In this document: piece after piece, positions 1 through 5,420 of the stretch
How the letters are laid out: every line of letters starts with the position of its first letter
Position numbering within the stretch: position 1 is the first letter of the stretch
Assembly (NCBI GenBank): GCA_013215905.1
Contig: JABSQI010000114.1
Location: 1 to 6,009, forward strand
DNA: 6,009 bases
Origin: Legionellales bacterium
GTDB taxonomy: Bacteria > Pseudomonadota > Gammaproteobacteria > PIVX01
Direction of reading: 5' to 3'
Position numbers and translations under genes: made by a program
The notes under the pieces: model-generated
Told to the model about the DNA's origin: nothing
Seen by the model: the letters and a program-made list of their open reading frames with translations, nothing else
Databases searched by the model: none

Positions 1-39
1 GGTTTCAACTAAAAATTTTGGCCTATTTTTTCCCCTGTT

Positions 40-708
40 TTAATCGGCAATTTTATGTTGTTTATGTATTTTTCTGTGTTTTTTCATCCAACTTTTATTT
101 TTTATTTTTAAAGGGATTGAAAAGTTATTCTTAATATCACCTCTAACCCCAATAATCAGAACTCGCTCTCTTAACTGAGCTACGCCATAATCAGCGAAAT
201 TTACTAAATGTACTTGCACTTTATAACCATATAAACCAGTATTTGAAAAATCATCTATTATCTTTTTTATAGCCTTTCCGTTGTTTGCGGTCAGCAGACC
301 CTTAACATTTTCAGCTATAAACATAATCGGATTTTTATCCGATACGATTTTTACAAAGCTTTGATATAAGTTTCCTCTCTTTGTTTTTATTCCACCTCGT
401 TTCCATATCATAGAAAAATCTTGACAAGGGAAGCCACCTAAAATTAGTTCTGCCTTTGGTATATCTAATAACTCCATATTTATTATGTCACCACAAACAA
501 TGTGATTTCCGATATTTTTTTTATATGTTTCGCAAGCTTTTTCATCAATATCATTAGCCCAATTTATGCTAAACCCGCCTGATAGCTTAAAACCTAAATC
601 CATACCACCACAACCAGAAAAAAGGGAAATAGTGGTTATATGGTCATGATTTATTGCACCATATTCAAAAACACGACCTAGTGCACGATCTAAAATTGCT
701 AAACTCAT
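40..708 (-). CDS. DNA (cytosine-5-)-methyltransferase, lacking the C-terminal target-recognition part
   Basis: This 222-residue protein is a C5 cytosine methyltransferase, which transfers a methyl group from S-adenosylmethionine to cytosine in a specific DNA sequence. Motif I is SLFSGCGGMDLGF (28-40), motif IV is GGFPCQDFS with catalytic Cys95, motif VI is ENV (133-135), and motif VIII is at 174-189 with Q178, R180 and R182. Family members usually have 300 or more residues; here the target-recognition domain and motifs IX and X are missing. The frame stays open for 13 codons past the TAA to the window edge, so a nonsense mutation, or a naturally split enzyme of the M.AquI kind, are both possible. 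The ATG directly follows the stop of the IS1595 transposase and has a GGTGG ribosome site inside that gene, so the two are probably translated from one mRNA. No restriction endonuclease is visible. The family is certain; activity is doubtful. Confidence 0.88.
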   Translation of the reverse strand: MSLAILDRALGRVFEYGAINHDHITTISLFSGCGGMDLGFKLSGGFSINWANDIDEKACETYKKNIGNHIVCGDIINMELLDIPKAELILGGFPCQDFSMIWKRGGIKTKRGNLYQSFVKIVSDKNPIMFIAENVKGLLTANNGKAIKKIIDDFSNTGLYGYKVQVHLVNFADYGVAQLRERVLIIGVRGDIKNNFSIPLKIKNKSWMKKHRKIHKQHKIAD

Positions 709-1638
709 TTAAGCCACCAATTCGCTATAAGTGATTGTTTTTGTGAAAGCACCAGATAACAAATTGCTTATTCTATCTAGTGTGTGAATTTTTACATTAC
801 CTTCGTTTAATCTAAAGGTAAATTCATCAACATATCGATCAATATGTTTCTTAGTAAAGTGATGAAAAGTTCCGTAATAACCACGCTTTAACACCTCCAA
901 TATACTTTCTATTCCGTTGGTTGAAGCAATGCTATTAACAAATTCACCCACAGAGTGGTTAATCATTAGTTTATGATAGCCTTGAACTGGCTTATAAAAA
1001 CTCGCTTCATCGGTTGATAGTGTAGCACCTAAATTTACATGTTGATCAATATAATTTTGAATTGATTCCGAATCGACACTTCTAGAAGACTTAGCTCTAA
1101 CTGCACCATCTCTTTGCTTTAAATCAACTACAGCAAGTTTAGTCTTAGTGCTTCTTCCTTGCGTCCCTTTGGTGCGTTTGTCTTGATGCTTGTTTTTCTC
1201 TTTACCACCGAGATACGTTTCATCAATCTCTACAATACCGTCTAGAAAATTACCCTCATTTTTACCACAAGCCTCACGGATTCTTTGCAACATATACCAA
1301 GCTGACTTTTGAGTAATGCCTATCTCTTTTGATAATTGAAGACTTGATATACCTTTACTGCTTGTCACAAAAAGGTAAATAGCAAACAACCACTTATTTA
1401 GAGATATATGCGAACGCTCAAAAATAGTACCAGTTCTGACTGTAAACTCTTTGGAGCACCCTTTACATACATAATAACCAACCCTTTTACCTCCTCTAGC
1501 GGTTATTTTTTCAGAGTTGTCACATGAAGGGCATTTAACATTACCATCCCAGCGTTTTTTCTCAATGTAAATCCTAGCAGACCCATTGTCTGGAAACATT
1601 TGCATTAGCTCGAATGTTGAAATAATATCTTTACACAT
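709..1638 (-). CDS. IS1595-family transposase
   Basis: This 309-residue, apparently intact transposase cuts and joins the ends of its own element. The N-terminus holds a zinc ribbon (C36-x2-C39 and C58-x2-C61), the family hallmark. A helix-turn-helix-like stretch follows at about 95-122 (SSLQLSKEIGITQKSAWYML). The catalytic domain starts with EIDETYLGGK (D139) and continues with STDEASFY (D210). The third catalytic position lies in TNGIES (N241, or E244), followed by LKRGYYGTFHH with K251, matching the DDN/E-K signature of the family. Length is normal. A GAGAG ribosome site lies 7 bases before the ATG, and a good promoter lies just upstream. The stop TAA is directly joined to the methyltransferase ATG. 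The family call is firm; the subgroup (probably ISPna2-like) is a guess. Confidence 0.94.
   Translation of the reverse strand: MCKDIISTFELMQMFPDNGSARIYIEKKRWDGNVKCPSCDNSEKITARGGKRVGYYVCKGCSKEFTVRTGTIFERSHISLNKWLFAIYLFVTSSKGISSLQLSKEIGITQKSAWYMLQRIREACGKNEGNFLDGIVEIDETYLGGKEKNKHQDKRTKGTQGRSTKTKLAVVDLKQRDGAVRAKSSRSVDSESIQNYIDQHVNLGATLSTDEASFYKPVQGYHKLMINHSVGEFVNSIASTNGIESILEVLKRGYYGTFHHFTKKHIDRYVDEFTFRLNEGNVKIHTLDRISNLLSGAFTKTITYSELVA
714..718 (-). promoter_or_regulatory. Shine-Dalgarno site for the methyltransferase, inside the transposase gene
   Basis: On the minus strand GGTGG lies 5 bases before the methyltransferase ATG and within the last codons of the transposase. It supports the start at 708 and translational coupling of the two genes. 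It is a short motif in coding sequence, so chance is possible. Confidence 0.5.
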
Positions 1639-1663
1639 ACTAATAGCTCTCTTTTTTAAGGCT

Positions 1664-1692
1664 ATTATAATATCATTTAATAGTGGAGTAAA
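1664..1692 (-). promoter_or_regulatory. Promoter of the IS1595 transposase-methyltransferase unit
   Basis: On the minus strand TTTACT (1687-1692) and a perfect TATAAT (1664-1669) are separated by 17 bases, a sigma-70 type layout. Transcription would start about 20 bases before the transposase ATG, leaving room for the AAGAGAG ribosome site. No other equally good promoter is seen for the methyltransferase, so this one may drive both genes. Confidence 0.6.
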
Positions 1693-1751
1693 GTATATAA
1701 TTCCCTAAAATATTCATACTTATCTAAGTTAATTTTGTGCTTAATAAAAGG

Positions 1752-1955
1752 CTACGCCTGTTGCAAAAATTGAGAGGTTGCTAAGTAATCACAACTCATA
1801 TCTGGGTCATCCTCATAAGTAATTGACCCAATTAATCTTGCTAATATATCAGTTGGGATTTTTTCTAAGGACTCTCTCCCAACAACAAACTCATGTTCTC
1901 CCTCTTTATAAAACCATGTTAATTTCCTAGATAGCTCTTTTTTTGAATCTGCCAT
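1752..1955 (-). CDS. Small hypothetical protein (67 residues), possibly an immunity-type protein
   Basis: I do not recognise this protein with confidence. It is acidic and soluble with no membrane segment or signal peptide. It opens with a lysine-rich MADSKKELSRKL and carries a DDPDMSCDYL motif near the C-terminus. That pattern loosely recalls small proteins of the DUF7683 type, which have a DDPMYDCY-like motif and occur near polymorphic toxins; this is a weak memory-based hint. The ATG lies 30 bases after the stop of the CPWCG gene remnant in the same direction, so the two were probably one operon. No clear ribosome site precedes the ATG, so expression could have relied on coupling to the now broken upstream gene. 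The C-terminal QQA and TAG lie close to the presumed IS1595 end, and the native C-terminus might have been replaced there. Confidence 0.5.
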   Translation of the reverse strand: MADSKKELSRKLTWFYKEGEHEFVVGRESLEKIPTDILARLIGSITYEDDPDMSCDYLATSQFLQQA

Positions 1956-1985
1956 TTATTCTAATATTGGTTTTGCCAAATAAGG

Positions 1986-2090
1986 TTATAAACCTCTTTT
2001 TATCCACCATTCATCTCCAAGATCTTTAGGTAGCTTTTTACCGCACCAAGGGCAATGCTCAATTTTTTGTCGAGCTGTTATTATAACTTT
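1986..2090 (-). pseudogene. C-terminal remnant of a DUF6980-like CPWCG protein
   Basis: This is a frame of 34 codons plus TAA that is open only up to the IS66 end at 2091; immediately beyond, inside the IS66 repeat, it meets a TGA. The peptide contains HCPWCGKKLPKDLGDEWW and ends IKRGL. A CPWCG-KKLP-DEW ending is what I know from the C-terminus of the DUF6980 family, small proteins of unknown function with cysteine pairs. The first half of the gene is absent from the sequence on the other side of the IS66 material as far as I can see. It reads towards the 67-residue gene, 30 bases away, and was probably its operon partner. Confidence 0.6.
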
Positions 2091-2131
2091 GTAACTATTC
2101 AGAGGTCATGTTCTAATATACACGAATAGTT
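2091..2131 (+). repeat. Solitary IS66 end (remnant of an inverted second copy)
   Basis: The 20 bases GTAACTATTCAGAGGTCATG match the right terminal repeat of the IS66 copy, read inward from 4830, at 19 of 20 positions. The match continues for about 41 bases at 35 of 41 by my count. It is therefore a transposase-upstream end, in opposite orientation to the neighbouring copy, with the rest of that copy lost. It interrupts the CPWCG gene on one side and stops about four bases from the end of the 354-residue gene on the other. Confidence 0.8.
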
Positions 2132-2134
2132 ATT

Positions 2135-3199
2135 CTAATTTATCGTAAAACTAGAATCATGTTCTTGGACATCATCCTCTTTTAAATCTATTTTCCCTAA
2201 GTCTTCACTAACTATATTTTTAATAAGCTCGACAGATTTATTAATATCAGGAACTTGATTATCTTTTTTATTATCTATAGATTTATCAATGGTTCCTTCT
2301 AAGTCTCTTAATTGCAATTGCACACGTTTTGAAAGTAAGTTGCGATTTTTAATCGTTTTATGTCTATGATAGCCATACATAACAACAGCACTTATAGCAA
2401 CTACTGCTATAGCAGCTATTCCACCTGACAAAAAAGAAAGTCCTACTACTGTTGCCATACCTAATATCGCACCAGCCTTAAGAGATAGTCCTATAAAAAC
2501 ACCCATCCCAACTCCTAAACCTATTGCTGAAGATGGTGAACCCTTTATTTCTTTGAATGGTCTTAACATCTTTGATGTGTGATGGCAAAGCTTATGAGTA
2601 GTTATTAATTTATCAGTAGCTATTAGTCCTAAATTTTTTGTCATATTGCTGAATTCTTTTACCACATTATTAGGAATTTCATTTGCATTTTTCCGTGATG
2701 GAAGCATTTTATTCCATACTGATATAGATTCGGAACGTTGTTGAATATACTGCATCAAAGCATATCGAATCATTTCATTATAAAGACTATCTTCTATTTC
2801 ATTTTTGCGCTTTTTTCTATGATGAGAGATGAAATTTTTTTTATATCTAAATAATTCTAAAAATTTTTTTTGAGTATTTTCAGTAGAGCTAGGTAATTTT
2901 ATATTTAATGGTGTTGCTCTTAATCTTGGTTCAAAAGCCGATGCAATAATTAATATTTTTTTTAAATTAATCATTTTTTCTAGATCAGGCGAAAGTTTTG
3001 TCTTTGTATTAATTACAATGTTATTCTCAGTACATACTTCATCTAATATATCAGCAGTAACTTCATTAAAAATATTATTCAAGTCACTAACTATTTGATT
3101 ATAAGCTTCTATCTCAGATGGTTTCCAATTTTTTTTCCCTCCTAAATTGGGGAGCTGGATATCTTTTGAAAATTTGAATACTGATAATAATTCATCCAT
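2135..3199 (-). CDS. Hypothetical protein with a glycine-rich hydrophobic hairpin (354 residues)
   Basis: I do not recognise this family. Residues 1-220 are polar and lysine-rich with helical character and include a basic patch HHRKKRKNE (126-134). Residues about 225-276 form a long hydrophobic, glycine- and alanine-rich stretch that could make two membrane helices (about 225-247 and 249-275) with a very short turn. A basic YHRHKTIKNR follows, which would hold the end on the cytosolic side. The last 80 residues are charged and rich in Asp, Glu and Lys, ending DSSFTIN. There is no N-terminal signal peptide. This architecture is seen in membrane-inserting effectors and toxins but proves nothing here. 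An in-frame TAA three codons upstream fixes the ATG as the first possible start. No clear ribosome site is present; a TATAAT four bases before the ATG is too close for a normal leader. The stop lies beside the IS66 remnant, so the C-terminus may be shortened. Confidence 0.8.
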   Translation of the reverse strand: MDELLSVFKFSKDIQLPNLGGKKNWKPSEIEAYNQIVSDLNNIFNEVTADILDEVCTENNIVINTKTKLSPDLEKMINLKKILIIASAFEPRLRATPLNIKLPSSTENTQKKFLELFRYKKNFISHHRKKRKNEIEDSLYNEMIRYALMQYIQQRSESISVWNKMLPSRKNANEIPNNVVKEFSNMTKNLGLIATDKLITTHKLCHHTSKMLRPFKEIKGSPSSAIGLGVGMGVFIGLSLKAGAILGMATVVGLSFLSGGIAAIAVVAISAVVMYGYHRHKTIKNRNLLSKRVQLQLRDLEGTIDKSIDNKKDNQVPDINKSVELIKNIVSEDLGKIDLKEDDVQEHDSSFTIN

Positions 3200-3339
3200 T
3201 TTTTAATTATAGAAGATGGTAATTTGTTCTGCGACATAAAATACAGGTTTATGTTAAAATTTATTATAAATATTAGTTCAATAAGTATAAATGATGTATT
3301 CTAGGGTGGTGGTATACTAAATTATTACCAACTTCTATG

Positions 3340-3359
3340 GTAACTATTCAAAGGTCAGC
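3340..3359 (+). repeat. Left terminal inverted repeat of the IS66 element
   Basis: GTAACTATTCAAAGGTCAGC, read inward, agrees with the right repeat at 16 of 20 positions and 16 of the first 18. The TGA stop of the transposase gene (3348-3350) lies within it. Confidence 0.87.
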
Positions 3360-4745
3360 TAGCAGATTTATATTAAGTTGTTCTTGAAAAGCAAGGACAA
3401 GTATTTCTAAATGGTTCTTATTATTTTTATTTCCAGTAGATAAGACAGATTTTATAGTACAGTTATCTTTAGCACCTTTTAAGGTTCTAAACCCACCAGA
3501 TATTTTAAGACGTACTTTTTCCATGCGAATATCTCTCTCAGCAACATTATTGGTAAATGGTACAATAATGTCGTGTAAGAATAGTAATATATTGTCACGA
3601 TACTCGGTTAATCTTTTGAGTAGTTTCTTCGAGTTATTAGTGCCACGTAAAGCCTGCTCTCTACGACCAGCAGTTATTATATTAGAATTTCTTTCCTCAA
3701 GCTCCTTTATCTCAATTGGTGGAGAGGCATTGGATGATTGTAAGAATATGTCTTTAGATTTCTTCATGTCATAAAGTAAATCAGTCATCTTTCCAGCCCA
3801 TTTGAAGCTTTCATATTCATGGATAAATTTTAACTCTCTTAATATATGAGCATTGCACATAGCATGGGTAGCATTCTCATATACATAATAAGAACTCCAA
3901 TGGTCATGAACCATAGTTCCAGTAAAATCTGGCAATATACCTATATCATTCATAGCAACAGAACCTCGTTTAGCTTGAATGCCATAATGAGTTAGCTTAT
4001 CAGCAGAGGCAACATGCAACCAATGTTTAGAGCTTGTTACATTTGTTCCTGTCTCATCAGCATGAAGAGCTGGAGCTTTTTTGAGTAGCTCTTTAATCTG
4101 AGATTCTATATTACTCAATCTTTCAGCAATATAATTAACTGCATTATCTACTGTACAAACACTTATATTATGATTGTATATGGCTTTAAATAAAAGCTTA
4201 GTACGACGATATGGCAATAACTATTCTTTATTAAGATATACCATTAATCCTCTAGTTCTTGCTCCATATTGAGTGGGCTGATTTACTCCAAATGGATATA
4301 AGGATTTATTAGTATGACTATAAGTCTTACAGCTTTTAATTTCTATTCTATGCTCAGTAACTATCATTTTAGGCTCGGGGATATCAAATGCCTGTCTAGT
4401 ATCTAATGTAAATGGTGTTTTTGATAAATCAGAACCACAAATAAGGCAATTATCTACAGTTAGCTCATCAACACGAGCAAGATTATATCCTTTATGACCT
4501 ATATGCCCACCTCTTTTTTTATCAGATTTCTTCCTAATACTATTAGTCTTCTTCGGTGTATTCTGGTCGCTTGATGGGGGCTTGTGACTGTTCTTACTAT
4601 TTTTGGCTTCTTTAGATTCTAGTTTTTTTATTCTTTCTTTCAGATTACGGATTTGTTCTTTTTATAGATTATTTTCTTCTGTTTGTAAGATTATTAATTC
4701 TAATTTTTCTTCCGTAGTTAATAGTGACAGGTTATTCAATTTCAT
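3348..4745 (-). pseudogene. tnpC: IS66-family transposase gene with two in-frame stop codons
   Basis: Read from the ATG at 4745 the frame runs 466 codons without any indel but is interrupted by TAA at codon 28 (4662-4664) and TAG at codon 175 (4221-4223). Family parts are in order: a leucine-zipper-like helix (about 12-50, with RNLKERIKKLE), the conserved NSKNSHKPPSSD, and a zinc finger with C100-x2-C103. The second finger pair reads CKTY (139-142) where the family has CxxC, so a cysteine has become tyrosine. The catalytic domain keeps HADETG (D230), VHDHWSSY (D281) and NNVAERD (E403). The TAG falls in YLNKE-stop-LLPYRRT, where relatives have glutamine (YQLLPY), so a CAG to TAG change is likely. 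The 289-codon piece after the second stop keeps all three acidic residues but lacks the DNA-binding N-terminus, so transposition is not expected. Confidence 0.92.
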
Positions 4746-4810
4746 CAAATGATAGTAACATTATTAAAAATGCTTTTTTGTGAACTATCAACCATTCTTG
4801 AACATTAGAG

Positions 4811-4830
4811 CATGACATCTGAATAGTTAC
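4811..4830 (-). repeat. Right terminal inverted repeat of the IS66 element
   Basis: Read inward on the minus strand it is GTAACTATTCAGATGTCATG. It is nearer to the solitary end at 2091 (19 of 20) than to its own left partner (16 of 20). Confidence 0.87.
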
Positions 4831-5000
4831 ATAAAAATAAAAGAGACGATTGTGCTCAACAAGAGCAACAAAAGGTAGAGCAGCGTACATCTAATTCCAA
4901 ACAGTGTTGGGACAATAATCCCTATGCCCCTAGCTGGAGCTATACAAGTTTTGAGTATAGAACATGGCAGGTAAATTGTGAGACAAAGCAAAGCTGCTAG
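4831..5000 (+). pseudogene. Coding tail of an unknown Cys- and aromatic-rich protein, cut by the IS66 end
   Basis: A plus-strand frame runs from the IS66 border to TAG at 4998-5000. Immediately upstream it is open for one codon into the inverted repeat and then meets TAG. The peptide of about 55 residues starts with a Gln-rich part (AQQEQQKVEQRT) followed by a compact segment rich in Trp, Tyr and Cys (QCWDNNPYAPSWSYTSFEYR) and ends NCETKQSC. The composition, unusual for chance AT-rich DNA, suggests the C-terminus of a secreted or periplasmic protein. I do not recognise the family. No matching N-terminal part is seen left of 3340 or left of 2091. Confidence 0.4.
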
Positions 5001-5220
5001 GGAAAGAGATAAAGAGGATTGTTAGGATAGCAAGAGTTTTTGGATGCTTTTTCAACATCCACAAAACTGAGCAAATTTTGTTAGATTATCGCCATTAGTC
5101 TAGATAACTCGCAGCTTGGGAAGCAACATACAAATGCGCTAATTGTCTGCCAAAAAATTAGCTTATTTTATGCTCAAAGACAATTTTTCTTGATTGTCTC
5201 GCTACCTTAGTTAAGAAACT
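5001..5220. other. Non-coding stretch with two small stem-loops
   Basis: No gene is supported. GCTAAT (5138-5143) can pair with ATTAGC (5157-5162), and AGACAAT (5178-5184) with ATTGTCT (5193-5199). ATTGTCT also occurs at 5142-5148, so AGACAAT could pair with either copy, giving two exclusive folds. A further GGATG...CATCC hairpin lies at about 5041-5059. None is followed by a clear U-tract, so none is called a terminator. Confidence 0.3.
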
Positions 5221-5420
5221 TTGTTCCAGACAAAATGTGCCACTCGACTTAACGCTCGACTCTGTTCTAAGCCGAAGCTGTCCGGATCACTAAACTCTTG
5301 TATTTCGGTCCGTGAAATCCTGCGCAGTTTAGCTCTCGCATAACGCTATGCGCTGGTAAGCTGCGCTACTTCAGGCGTCTCACCTTCGCCTTTAGCTCTC
5401 CCTGGTTCGTTGTGAATATC
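5221..5420. other. GC-rich structured island, probable dispersed repeat or RNA element
   Basis: By hand count 100 of 200 bases are G or C, clearly above the AT-rich surroundings. It contains a nested stem-loop (5322-5366) and a second hairpin AGGCG (5373-5377) with CGCCT (5387-5391). GGATCAC (5284-5290) can pair with GTGAAATCC (5312-5320) across a two-base bulge. TTTAGCTCTC occurs twice (5328-5337 and 5391-5400), as does CTCGACT (5243-5249 and 5255-5261). It does not match tRNA, RNase P, tmRNA or rRNA features that I can recognise. Two short frames are open across it but have no start codon or ribosome site. Confidence 0.45.
5322..5366. repeat. Nested stem-loop within the GC-rich island
   Basis: The outer stem pairs GCGCAGTTTA (5322-5331) with TAAGCTGCGC (5357-5366), 10 bp including one G-T wobble. 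The inner stem pairs CGCATA (5337-5342) with TATGCG (5347-5352) around a four-base loop. The structure holds on both strands except for the wobble, so the transcribed strand cannot be chosen. Confidence 0.6.

Larger units (their letters stand above)
709..1710 (-). mobile_element. IS1595-family element, minimal extent; ends not resolved
   Basis: The coordinates cover only the transposase and its promoter region. The upstream terminal repeat probably lies between about 1690 and 1750. I compared the sequence inward from there (such as GGGAATTATATACTTTACTC on the minus strand) with 1-708 by eye and found no inverted match. The other end may therefore lie beyond the left window edge, which would put the methyltransferase inside the element. 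Passenger genes are known in this family, for example the lincomycin-resistance gene of tISCpe8. Confidence 0.6.
3340..4830 (-). mobile_element. IS66-family insertion sequence, single-gene ISBst12 type, inactive copy
   Basis: The element is 1491 bp and is bounded by inverted repeats that begin GTAA, as in IS66 elements. It holds only the large transposase gene (tnpC type) without tnpA or tnpB, which is the ISBst12 layout. The transposase stop TGA lies inside the left repeat and about 85 bases separate its ATG from the right end. The flanking octamers, CTTCTATG on the left and ATAAAAAT on the right, do not match. The 8-bp target duplication expected for the family is therefore missing, which points to rearrangement after insertion. 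Confidence 0.88.

Noticed and set aside
612..708. An IS1595 end inside the methyltransferase N-terminus
   Set aside because: The short resemblance AGGGAA near 614 lies in the conserved motif I coding sequence and does not extend, so it is chance.
3523..3774. Plus-strand frame of 83 codons
   Set aside because: It is antisense to the conserved catalytic region of the IS66 transposase and has no family features of its own.
3348..4217. The 289-codon part of the IS66 gene as an independent protein
   Set aside because: It would start at a TTG in the middle of a conserved family segment, directly after the in-frame TAG. It is part of the pseudogene.
40..4745. Reassignment of TAA or TAG to glutamine, suggested by stops inside two genes
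   Set aside because: The IS1595 transposase ends at TAA and the 354- and 67-residue genes end at TAG at sensible places, so ordinary nonsense mutations explain the data better.
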